A stretch of DNA of 64,000 nucleotides, taken from the NCBI RefSeq assembly GCF_034670185.1, contig NZ_JAXMNY010000002.1, positions 620,001 to 684,000 of the forward strand, written 5' to 3'. This document shows positions 39,254-47,709 of this stretch, piece by piece. The notes beneath the pieces were generated by a model. The model ran no database searches. It was not told the origin of the DNA and saw only the letters and a list, made by a program, of their open reading frames with translations. This DNA is from Nisaea sp. (GTDB taxonomy: Bacteria > Pseudomonadota > Alphaproteobacteria > Thalassobaculales > Thalassobaculaceae). Both the position numbers and the translations under genes were made by a program. Numbering within the stretch: position 1 is the first letter of the stretch; every line of letters starts with the position of its first letter.

Positions 39254-42100
39254 TTAATGCGCGTCCGACCAGCTGTCGCCCACACCGGCGTCGGCCACCA
39301 GCGGGACGGAAAACTCCACCACCGGTTCGGCGGCACCTTCCATCACCTTGCGGACCAGGGCCGTTGTCTCCTCGACTTCCGACTCCGGCACCTCGAACAG
39401 CAATTCATCGTGCACCTGCAGCAGCATCGTCGCCTTCAGCCCGGCTTCTTTCATCGCCGGACCGATGCGCACCATCGCCCGCTTGATCACGTCGGCAGCC
39501 GAGCCCTGGATCGGCGCGTTGATCGCCGCCCGCTCGGAGAAGGCTCGGCGGGCCGGATTGTTGTCCTTGATGCCCGGGATATGGATACGCCGGCCGAACA
39601 GGGTGGTGACATAGCCGTCTTCCCGCGCCGCCGCCTTGGTCTTGTCCATGTAATCGCGGATGCCCGGGAAACGCTCGAAATAGGCGTCGATATACTTCTT
39701 CGCCACACCTGGCTCGGTGCCGATCTGACGGGCGAGACCGAAAGCCGAAATGCCGTAGATGATGCCGAAATTGATCGCCTTGGCATTGCGCCGGGTGGTC
39801 GGGTCCATGTCCTTTAGCGGCACGCCGAAGACTTCCGACGCCGTCTGGGCGTGAATATCGATGCCATCGCGGAAAGCCTGTTTCAGGCTTTCGATATCCG
39901 CGATATCGGCAACCAGCCGCAGCTCGATCTGGGAATAATCCACCGCCAGCAGCTTGTGCCCCGGCTCGGCCACGAAGGCGGTGCGGATCTTCCGGCCCTC
40001 TTCCGAGCGGATCGGAATGTTCTGCAGGTTCGGGTCGTTTGAACTCAAACGCCCGGTACTGGCTCCGGTCATGGAGTAGGAGGTGTGGATACGCCCCGTC
40101 TCCGGATTGATCGCCTCGACCAGCGCGTCCGTGTAGGTCGATTTCAGCTTGGCAAGCTGGCGCCAGTCGAGCACCCGGGCCGGCAGATCGTGTCCCTGTG
40201 CAGCAAGATCGTCCAGGATATCGGCACCGGTCGCATAGGCGCCGGTCTTGCCTTTCTTGCCGCCGGGCAGGCTCATCTTGTCGAACAGGATCTCGCCAAG
40301 CTGTTTGGGCGAGCCGATCTTGAACTCCTCCCCCGCCAGCTCGTGGATCTGCACCGCCAGCTCTTCCAGCCGCTTCTCGAAATCCTTCGACATGGCGCGC
40401 AGGATCTGCGGATCGACCTTGATGCCCGCCTTCTCCATGCCGACCAGCACCGGGATCAGCGGCCGCTCAAGAGTTTCATAAACCGTCAGCAGGCCCGCTT
40501 TCGGCAATTCCGGGCGCAGTTTGCGGTGCAGCCGGATCGTCATGTCCGCATCTTCAGCCGCGTAATCCAGCGCCTTTTCGAGGGAGACTTCGGAGAACGG
40601 GATCTGTGCCTTCCCCTTGCCGCAGACATCCGCGAACTTGATGTTGGTATGGCCGAAATGCAGCTCCGACAGGTCGTCCAGACCATGCCCGTGCAACCCG
40701 CCTTCAAGCACATAGGACATGCACATGGTGTCGTCCACCGGACCCAGCGCGATGCTTCCATTGGCCTCCCGCGCCAGCACCAGCGCATCGTATTTCGTGT
40801 TGTGCAGCACCTTCAGGACCGACGGGTCTTCCAGCAGAGGCTTCAATAGAGCCAACGCCTCATCGCGGGGGATCTGTTTCGGGCCGTCCTCGCCACCATC
40901 CGAGCCCCCGAGCAGATTGCCCTGTGCCTCTCCCTCTGTGTGCCCCAACGGAATGTAGCAGGCCTTACCCGGAACAATGCTCATCGAGACGCCGACCAGA
41001 TCCGCCCGCATAGCGTTGAGCGAGGTCGTTTCGGTATCGACGGCAACAACGCCATCAGCATGGGCAGCCGCTATCCAGCGCTCCAGATCGGCGACCTCCT
41101 GCACAAGGTCATAGCTGACATCGCCTACCGGATTGGGAGAGCCGACCGAGCCTTCCGCCGGTGCCGCGCCCGGCGCGGACGAGGCGGCGGCGCCGTCCGC
41201 CAGCTCCGACTCGAACCGGGTTATCAGTCGCTTGAATTCCATCTCCTTCAGGAAGGCGAGGACGGTGGCGTCGTCCGGATCTTCCACCGTAAGCCGCTCG
41301 AGCGGTTCGATCACTTCTACATCGTCCTTCAGTCGGACGAGATCCCGGGAAATCCGTGCCTGATCCGCGAACTCGATCAGGTTCTGTCGCCGCTTCGGCT
41401 GCTTGATCTCCTCCGCCCGCGCCAGCAGCGTGTCGAGATCGCCATATTCATTGATCAGCTGCGCCGCCGTCTTGATGCCGATCCCCGGAACGCCCGGCAC
41501 ATTGTCGACCGAATCACCGGCCAAAGACTGCACGTCGACCACCCGCTCGGGACCAACGCCGAATTTCTCGATCACCTCAGCCCGGCCGATCGCCCGGTTC
41601 TTCATCGGATCGAACATGTCGACACCATTATCGACCAGCTGCATCAGATCCTTGTCGGATGAGACGACGGTGACCCGCATGCCCTTTTTCTTCGCCTGCA
41701 AGGCATAGGTCGCGATCAGGTCGTCCGCCTCATAGCCTTCCATTTCCAGGCAGGGTACATTGAAGGCCCGAACGGCATCGCGGATCAGCGCAAACTGCGG
41801 GCGCAGATCCTCTGGCGGCTCGTCCCGGTTGGCCTTGTATGCGGGATAGATATCGTTCCGGAAGGTCAGCCGTTTTGTATCGAAGATCACCGCCACATGA
41901 TCCGCCTCAAGATCCTCGACCAGCTTCATCAGCATGTTGGTGAAGCCGAACACCGCGTTAGTCGGCGTACCGTCGGATCGGTTCATTGGTGGCAGGGCAT
42001 GAAACGCGCGGAAAATATAACCAGAGCCGTCCACCAGATAGAGATGGTTTTCTGTGTCGGAAATGGCACTGGGGATATCGGACGCGGCTATGTCGGTCAT
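39254..42100 (-). CDS. polA: DNA polymerase I
   Basis: A 948-residue polymerase with three parts: a 5-prime nuclease (about 15-310, FRAFHALPPMNRSDGTP and VSSDKDLMQLVDN), a 3-prime to 5-prime exonuclease with an intact DTET site (VVAVDTETTSLNAMRADL), and the polymerase domain with SMTGASTGRLSSNDPNLQN, the O-helix region RRNAKAINFGIIYGIS and LLQVHDELLFEVP. It fills gaps in replication and repair. The start is ATG at 42098-42100; a TTG directly before it is the less likely alternative. Confidence 0.97.
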   Translation of the reverse strand: MTDIAASDIPSAISDTENHLYLVDGSGYIFRAFHALPPMNRSDGTPTNAVFGFTNMLMKLVEDLEADHVAVIFDTKRLTFRNDIYPAYKANRDEPPEDLRPQFALIRDAVRAFNVPCLEMEGYEADDLIATYALQAKKKGMRVTVVSSDKDLMQLVDNGVDMFDPMKNRAIGRAEVIEKFGVGPERVVDVQSLAGDSVDNVPGVPGIGIKTAAQLINEYGDLDTLLARAEEIKQPKRRQNLIEFADQARISRDLVRLKDDVEVIEPLERLTVEDPDDATVLAFLKEMEFKRLITRFESELADGAAASSAPGAAPAEGSVGSPNPVGDVSYDLVQEVADLERWIAAAHADGVVAVDTETTSLNAMRADLVGVSMSIVPGKACYIPLGHTEGEAQGNLLGGSDGGEDGPKQIPRDEALALLKPLLEDPSVLKVLHNTKYDALVLAREANGSIALGPVDDTMCMSYVLEGGLHGHGLDDLSELHFGHTNIKFADVCGKGKAQIPFSEVSLEKALDYAAEDADMTIRLHRKLRPELPKAGLLTVYETLERPLIPVLVGMEKAGIKVDPQILRAMSKDFEKRLEELAVQIHELAGEEFKIGSPKQLGEILFDKMSLPGGKKGKTGAYATGADILDDLAAQGHDLPARVLDWRQLAKLKSTYTDALVEAINPETGRIHTSYSMTGASTGRLSSNDPNLQNIPIRSEEGRKIRTAFVAEPGHKLLAVDYSQIELRLVADIADIESLKQAFRDGIDIHAQTASEVFGVPLKDMDPTTRRNAKAINFGIIYGISAFGLARQIGTEPGVAKKYIDAYFERFPGIRDYMDKTKAAAREDGYVTTLFGRRIHIPGIKDNNPARRAFSERAAINAPIQGSAADVIKRAMVRIGPAMKEAGLKATMLLQVHDELLFEVPESEVEETTALVRKVMEGAAEPVVEFSVPLVADAGVGDSWSDAH

Positions 42101-42281
42101 CAAGGGATCCAGGGACGAGCTTCGGGAGGCGGCTGCGGAGAGAGTCTAGCGACGGCGGTGCCCATGACAAGCGAATTGGCGGGACTGCGGCAAAGCGATG
42201 TAAAGAACGGCGATTGAAAGGCAACGCCAGCGGCTGTATTCATCATTCGTTCCAGAATCAGCAAAGAGACAGCATTCAATC

Positions 42282-42902
42282 ATGGGATCGACTGAATTGA
42301 AGACATTGCTTCATGTTGGATGCGGCCGTCAGAGCAAGGAAGCCCTGCCGCCGCTCGATTTCGAGAATGAGTGGCGTGAGGTCAGAGTGGATATCGATCC
42401 TGGTGTGAATCCGGATGTAATCGACGATATCCGCACTCTCTCTACCATTCCGGACGGCTCCACCCATTACCTGTTCTCCAAGCACAATCTGGAACATCTC
42501 GAGCTCCACGAAGTACCGGGCTGTCTTTCGAATTTTTACCGGGTACTGGACGATACAGGTTTTGCCGTGATCCGGACACCGGACCTGGACGCCATTTGCC
42601 GCGCGATCCTGGAACATGGCCCTGAGAAAAAGCTCTATTCCACGAACACCCAAGACGGAATGACGGATATCATGGGGCTCGACATGCTGTTCGGCGCCTC
42701 TTGGGAAATTGCGCGCGGCAACAGCTTCATGGCGCACCGCACGGCTTTCACCGCCAAGACGCTCACCGCCAAACTCGAAGCCGCCGGCTTCGAGAAAGTC
42801 GCGGCGTCCTCCGCTCGCGGAGAACTACGTTGCTACGCCCTCAAGAAAATCGAAAATAACACTTACTGGAAGGTTACCGGAAAAACCCCGGAAGCGGCAT
42901 AA
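42282..42902 (+). CDS. SAM-dependent methyltransferase-like protein
   Basis: A 206-residue protein with a class I methyltransferase pattern: LLHVGCGRQSKEA as the SAM loop, VRVDIDPGVNPDVIDDI, the strand with HNLEHLELHEVPGCLSNFYRVL and FAVIRTPDLDAI. The end is the usual LTAKLEAAGFEKVA. Substrate unknown; related proteins act on sugars or lipids. The gene is alone between divergent polA and a convergent zinc-finger gene. Confidence 0.75.
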   Translation: MGSTELKTLLHVGCGRQSKEALPPLDFENEWREVRVDIDPGVNPDVIDDIRTLSTIPDGSTHYLFSKHNLEHLELHEVPGCLSNFYRVLDDTGFAVIRTPDLDAICRAILEHGPEKKLYSTNTQDGMTDIMGLDMLFGASWEIARGNSFMAHRTAFTAKTLTAKLEAAGFEKVAASSARGELRCYALKKIENNTYWKVTGKTPEAA

Positions 42903-42922
42903 AGGCTGCCGCCCTCCATTAG

Positions 42923-43105
42923 TCAGGCCGCGCTTTCGCCCTGCACCGGCGCGCTGTAGACGAACTCACGCGAACAATAGGGGCAGGTCACCTTGCCCTC
43001 GTCGCCGATGGTGAGGAAAACCTTCGGGTGGCCGAGCGCGCCCTTGCCGCCGTCACAGGCAACACGCTTCTCCGAAACAGTGATCACTTCGAACGGTTTT
43101 GCCAT
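42923..43105 (-). CDS. Small zinc-finger protein (zf-CHCC, NDUFS6-like)
   Basis: A 60-residue protein with the zinc ligands of the CHCC family: a Cys in RVACDGG, a His in LGHPKVFL and CPYC near the end (VTCPYCSREFVY). Homologues are short proteins linked to complex I assembly in mitochondria (NDUFS6 side); in bacteria they are called zinc-finger domain proteins. It is divergent from the ABC ATPase gene. The ATG at 43103-43105 gives the normal length. Confidence 0.85.
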   Translation of the reverse strand: MAKPFEVITVSEKRVACDGGKGALGHPKVFLTIGDEGKVTCPYCSREFVYSAPVQGESAA

Positions 43106-43222
43106 CTGACTGGTCCTTCTCCGCACCGGTACCTATATTGAGCGTAGCCTCCGTTCCCGGAATGCCGGGAGATAATAGCCGCTCACCGCGTATTTTCAAT
43201 CGCCTGTATAAGGTCTGCTCCC

Positions 43223-44224
43223 GTGTCGACACGTTCACAGCCGTCCCAGTCTGCTCCCGAGCTCGCGCTAGAGATCAAAGGCCTTGAAAAGGTCTATGGC
43301 AAAGCCGGTGGATCGCGGCAAAAACATGCCCTGAAAGGCATCGACCTTGCCGTCCCGCGCGGCTCGATCTTCGCCTTGCTCGGCCCGAACGGCGCCGGCA
43401 AATCGACCATGATCAATATCCTCGCCGGCATGGTGAACAAGACAGCCGGAACGGCGAAAGTCTGGGGCATCGATATCGACGAGGATCCGCGTCAGGCCCG
43501 GGCTGCGATCGGCATCGTGCCGCAGGAGCTGAATATCGACGCCTTCTTCAGCCCGCGCGAACTGCTCGACCTCCAGGCCGGGCTGTACGGCGTTCCAAAG
43601 GCGGAGCGGCGGACCCAGGAGATTCTCGACCTGGTCGAGCTCGGCGACAAGGCCGATGCCTATACCCGCTCGCTGTCTGGCGGCATGCGGCGGCGTCTGC
43701 TGGTTGCCAAGGCAATGGTGCACAACCCGCCGATCCTGGTGCTGGACGAACCCACGGCAGGCGTCGATATCGAGCTTCGCCGCAAGCTCTGGGACAATGT
43801 CCGCGAGCTGAACCGGCGTGGCGTCACCATCCTGCTGACCACGCATTATCTGGAAGAGGCCGAAGAGCTCTGCGACCGCATCGCCATCATCAATCACGGT
43901 GAGGTCATTGCCTGCGACACCAAGGAAAACCTGATGCAGCGGATCGATGTCAAATCGGTCACGGTCACTGTTGCCGAAACGCTCCCGGAGGACTCCGACA
44001 AGCTGCCGCAGCCGCTCCAGCCTTTCTCCGTATCCATCACCGGGCAAAACCAGCTGACGTTTACGTTCCGCAAGAGCGACGGCCCGATTGCCCGCATTCT
44101 CGGCGCGCTGGCAGCCGCGAATTTCCACATCCAGGACATCAGCACCGACGAGAGCGACCTCGAAGACATTTTCCTCGCCCTCACCAGCAACGATCCGGAG
44201 ACTGACCGCTTTCATGCGGCGTAG
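43223..44224 (+). CDS. ABC transporter ATP-binding protein
   Basis: A 333-residue ATPase of the multidrug or ABC-2 export type. It shows the Walker A loop GPNGAGKSTMINIL, the signature LSGGMRRRLLVAKA, the Walker B region ILVLDEPTAGVD and the switch His in LLTTHYLEEAEEL, followed by a C-terminal regulatory part with a typical DLEDIFLALT. No permease gene is found on either side, which is unusual. It starts with GTG. Its stop overlaps the start of the next gene by 11 bases, so the hydrolase is coupled to it. Confidence 0.9.
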   Translation: MSTRSQPSQSAPELALEIKGLEKVYGKAGGSRQKHALKGIDLAVPRGSIFALLGPNGAGKSTMINILAGMVNKTAGTAKVWGIDIDEDPRQARAAIGIVPQELNIDAFFSPRELLDLQAGLYGVPKAERRTQEILDLVELGDKADAYTRSLSGGMRRRLLVAKAMVHNPPILVLDEPTAGVDIELRRKLWDNVRELNRRGVTILLTTHYLEEAEELCDRIAIINHGEVIACDTKENLMQRIDVKSVTVTVAETLPEDSDKLPQPLQPFSVSITGQNQLTFTFRKSDGPIARILGALAAANFHIQDISTDESDLEDIFLALTSNDPETDRFHAA

Positions 44225-45251
44225 CGGATCAGGGGCGGCGTGGCGCGCCGTTTTCGCCGTCATTCTTTTCGCGCTCGGCGGCTGTGCGCCCGGCATCGCC
44301 CCTCGACTTGAAGCTCACCAACCGGCCGCTGTCCTTGACGATGCGTTCGTCATGCAGGATGGAGCGGAACTGCCCTACCAGCGCTGGGCACCGGAAGAAG
44401 CACCCCGCGCCGCCGTCGTCGCCTTGCACGGTTTCAACGATTATTCCGGCGCCTATCGCGATCTCGGCCCTCTGCTCGCACAACACGGCCTGCTGGTCTA
44501 CGCCTACGATCAGCGCGGCTTCGGCGGCACGTCCATGCGCGGGGACTGGCCCGGAACCGAAGCGATGACAGGCGATCTCTACACGGTCACCGAACTGCTG
44601 CGCGCGCGCTATCCGAAGCTCCCGATCTACGCTCTCGGCGAAAGCATGGGCGGGGCCGTGATCATGGCGGCCCTCGCCGGCGAGAGCCCGCCACGGCTGG
44701 ATGGCGCCATACTCTCCGCGCCCGCCGTCTGGGGCCGCAGCACCATGGCGCCCTGGAAGCGCTTCACCCTGACACTGGCCGCTCACATTGCGCCGCGCAT
44801 CCGTGTCCGGCCGCAAAGCCTGCCGAGCCCGCCTTCCGATAATATCGAGATGCTGCGCCGGCTCTCCCGCGATCCGATGATGATCAAGGAAACTCGGATC
44901 GAAGCCGCCTGGGGACTAAGCGGCTTGATGGACGAAGCCTTGGCGTCAGCACCCGGCCTCTCCGTCCCGCTGCTGGTGCTCTATGGCGAGCAGGACGGCA
45001 TCATCCCGCGCGGCCCTACCTGCCGCATGCTGGAGACCCTTCCCAATGGCGGCACGGATGGGCGGCACTGGCGCCTCGCCCTGTATGAGGACGGCTATCA
45101 TATGCTGTTCCGGGACCTGCAAGGCGACCGGGTCAGCGCCGACATCGCCGCTTGGCTCGGCGATCCGACGGCGGCATTGCCGAGCGGGGCGGAAATTCCG
45201 CACGCGAACGACGCGCGCCCGCTCCCCGTATTCTGCCATCAGGAGGATTGA
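44214..45251 (+). CDS. Alpha/beta hydrolase lipoprotein (monoacylglycerol lipase-like)
   Basis: A 345-residue hydrolase with a lipoprotein signal (VILFALGGCAPG, Cys at about 24), so it is likely membrane-anchored. The body carries AAVVALHGFNDYSGAY (oxyanion region), the nucleophile elbow ALGESMGGAV with Ser, a later Asp in LYGEQDGIIP and the catalytic His near DGYHMLFRD. This fits the serine-aquamarine hydrolase group that includes monoacylglycerol lipases and lysophospholipases. It is coupled to the orphan ABC ATPase by an 11-base overlap, which suggests a link to lipid or envelope traffic. Confidence 0.85.
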   Translation: MRRSGSGAAWRAVFAVILFALGGCAPGIAPRLEAHQPAAVLDDAFVMQDGAELPYQRWAPEEAPRAAVVALHGFNDYSGAYRDLGPLLAQHGLLVYAYDQRGFGGTSMRGDWPGTEAMTGDLYTVTELLRARYPKLPIYALGESMGGAVIMAALAGESPPRLDGAILSAPAVWGRSTMAPWKRFTLTLAAHIAPRIRVRPQSLPSPPSDNIEMLRRLSRDPMMIKETRIEAAWGLSGLMDEALASAPGLSVPLLVLYGEQDGIIPRGPTCRMLETLPNGGTDGRHWRLALYEDGYHMLFRDLQGDRVSADIAAWLGDPTAALPSGAEIPHANDARPLPVFCHQED

Positions 45252-45342
45252 AACAGACCCGCGCTTTCCCCCTTGCGCCCAAATGCGCCCGAGGGTAGTT
45301 TCCGGTCGCTCAGCCGTGCGGCTTCCGCCCGGCACACGGTAT

Positions 45343-45419
<77 letters not shown>

Positions 45420-46257
45420 AACTTTTCAATAACTTATCATACTAAACGCGTTCTGATTATCGGCTGCGGAAGCATGGCGGAAGCAGCAGCTCGAATTTCG
45501 GTGGCTGTTGGGCTGCTGGCTAATCGCTCCAGCAACAACACTCAAAGTCCGACAGAGAACATCAGACCAAGGAGACCCAAGCTCCTCCCGGGCATACATC
45601 ACCAATAAGCGTTTGAGGAAAATAATGTCCGATGCCACGAGCGAGCGTGTAAGGGACTCGCATCAGGCTACGCAACAGACCCATTACCCTGCTCCCCGAA
45701 CTCCCCTAAGTGTGGGGCGGCGATAGTCTCGGATCCGCTGGGAGCGGACGCTCCGAACGAGCACATAAATTCAGGGTAAACCCGCATCTTTGATGCCCGC
45801 CAAAGCGCCTTCAGATTAATCGAAGAACATACAAACCGGCAACATCGCGTCCTGTAGGGCCTAATAATGGCCGGGCGTCCACCAATTCATCCTAAAATCA
45901 AACTGATTTTCTCCTGCGAAACTCGCCTCTGGAACTGAACGACAGAACGCTTCTCAGAGCCAAACTCACAAGGCTTCGGTGCGGCCGAACCAGGCTTCCA
46001 GAATTGCCCTTGCAACGTGAAGAAAGAGCGCTGGCAAAATCCATGGGCATCGCCGCCGTGCTCAAACCCTAAAAGGCAGCCCACAGCTCCTTCTGGCGCC
46101 AACGAGATGACGCTTCGATCCAACATTAGCCGCCTAAAATGCTATCCGAAATCGCCCTAAAAACGTGCAAAAGCTTAGTTAACTTCATCCCTTGCTACTT
46201 TAGACGTATGTATTTAATGGATATTGGGGACGGGAAAGCTTGGGCGGAGACTGGCGG
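45420..46257. other. Long gap after the tRNA with no recognised gene
   Basis: 838 bases. Short open frames occur here (for example minus strand 45887-46126) but none has a ribosome site with good spacing or a recognisable protein pattern. A small perfect hairpin TCCGCT-GGG-AGCGGA lies at 45734-45748. The stretch may be the remains of an earlier integration at the tRNA. Confidence 0.6.
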
Positions 46258-46845
46258 ATGGCAGCAAGTGAAGAGGAAGCGGAGCGTCAGCTCGGCGCAC
46301 TAACGCAAACTATTCGGGATCATAGAAACGAGCCTGCATGGCAACGGGTGAATGAGGTTTTGGATCTCATTCAATCCGAGATCGACGAAGGCCGCCCCAT
46401 AATGCGAAGCGTGAAGGTAAAGGAGAGCGACGGCCAAGACCGTATTACCGGTCAGGATCGGTCTCGCACACAATCCAGCGCCTCTCTTGTGGGCAGCGAA
46501 CCATACAGCTCGTCCGAAGCACTTGATATGACGGCGGAAGCCTTGGCATTGGCATTTGTCTCACCGGTGAAAATGGCTTCCAGACTTCTGGATACCGTTG
46601 CTCGTTTCGGCAGCATCGATGGAGAGCGAGAAGCAGAAATAGTCATCAAAATTGCAGGCCGAGGCGATCAGGAAAAAAGGGAGCCCAAAATAGAACTGAC
46701 CAGAAACAATATCGCTCGGGCCCGTCAGTCTTTGCGCCCGCTTGCAGGCAACCTGAATAGCCTCCTAAAGGAGCTTGACTTGAAAAGACGCCCGCTCTTG
46801 ATCGCGTTCGAAAATGAGGAGGATGCCGATGGCGATCGAGGATGA
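46258..46845 (+). CDS. Unknown protein, first gene of a two-gene unit
   Basis: A 195-residue protein with no family I recognise. The N-terminal 45 residues are helical and charged (EEEAERQLGALTQTIRDH, then NEVLDLIQSEIDEGRP); a polar Ser-rich linker follows; residues about 90-120 are more hydrophobic helix (DMTAEALALAFVSPVKMASR), and the end is basic helix plus an acidic tail. No signal peptide or membrane span. It overlaps the next gene by 17 bases, so both are coupled. GGAG lies 9 bases before ATG 46258; a TTG at 46240 is another option. AT-rich like the island. Confidence 0.6.
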   Translation: MAASEEEAERQLGALTQTIRDHRNEPAWQRVNEVLDLIQSEIDEGRPIMRSVKVKESDGQDRITGQDRSRTQSSASLVGSEPYSSSEALDMTAEALALAFVSPVKMASRLLDTVARFGSIDGEREAEIVIKIAGRGDQEKREPKIELTRNNIARARQSLRPLAGNLNSLLKELDLKRRPLLIAFENEEDADGDRG

Positions 46846-47503
46846 TTTGTGGGATCAGATTGCAACGTCTTTGGGCGCAGTACCGAGCACCAATTTATCT
46901 TCAGCATCTGCTGGCAATGATCTCTATGAAAACTATGTCTGGTCGCTAGTCCTCGAGGCTGCAGAACATGAGGGCGCGACTGTTTCGCTCCGAGGGCCCG
47001 ACGGCAATCCAGCAACTCAATTCTGGTTTAGAACCCAACCCTCCGGCATCGCCTCTAACGCAAATCCATATTGCTACGCCCTTATTCAATTCCCGCGCTG
47101 CCCGGATCTGGAAGCGCATGTCGGGATTTACGTCTCCGGACGGTCCAAAGTTAAGCACGAATGTGACGTTGCGGTCTTGTACAAGAGCGAAGCTGACACT
47201 TGCCGCGCCAACAATGTCCACCCTCGCTGTACAAAGGTCGTACTGACGGCTGAATGCAAATTTTATATTCAATCCACAGTGGGAATTCCTTTGGGGCGAT
47301 CATTTCTGGGCCTTATCCATGACATCCAGAATGGCGAACGCTATTTCATCGCGACCCGCGCATCGCAGTCGGTCGCTCGCCTGTTTTCCAAGCACAACAA
47401 AGAATATGAAATCGGACTATCGCCGATGGACCGCGACATGGAGATTCGCCTTCGTGGGTCGTTCGAAAAAGCCTTTCGGGATTATCGGTCTCAGTATGTC
47501 TGA
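46829..47503 (+). CDS. Candidate PD-(D/E)XK nuclease, second gene of the unit
   Basis: A 224-residue protein. A restriction-nuclease-like core is visible: Asp113 at the end of one strand (KHECDVAVLY) and, 29 residues on, the E-x-K motif Glu142-Cys-Lys144 (VVLTAECKFY), followed by a helix-forming part. An N-terminal helical region includes ENYVWSLVLEAAEHEG, which could supply the upstream acidic residue of the fold. I do not know a named family. The start is ATG at 46829, with GAGGAGG 6 bases upstream; two earlier in-frame ATG codons lack this. It lies 206 bases before hsdM. Confidence 0.6.
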   Translation: MAIEDDLWDQIATSLGAVPSTNLSSASAGNDLYENYVWSLVLEAAEHEGATVSLRGPDGNPATQFWFRTQPSGIASNANPYCYALIQFPRCPDLEAHVGIYVSGRSKVKHECDVAVLYKSEADTCRANNVHPRCTKVVLTAECKFYIQSTVGIPLGRSFLGLIHDIQNGERYFIATRASQSVARLFSKHNKEYEIGLSPMDRDMEIRLRGSFEKAFRDYRSQYV

Positions 47504-47709
47504 AATTTATCGCTGCCATGTTGGACAGCTATAGGCTCTGATCCATTTGAAGGAGCTTTATCGCACTAGACGGCCTTCAGACGGAGTACCGGATTAGGCA
47601 AGTTCTTAAAGCGGTTGACGTCTGGATATTGATACAGTGGCACAGAGATTCCGGGCCCATTGACCTGGTGGAAGCCCCGATCAGAAGAAACGATGGGAAT
47701 GACTGGCGT

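Noticed and set aside
45887..46126. 79-codon minus frame after the tRNA
   Set aside because: No ribosome site, no protein pattern; composition fits noncoding sequence.
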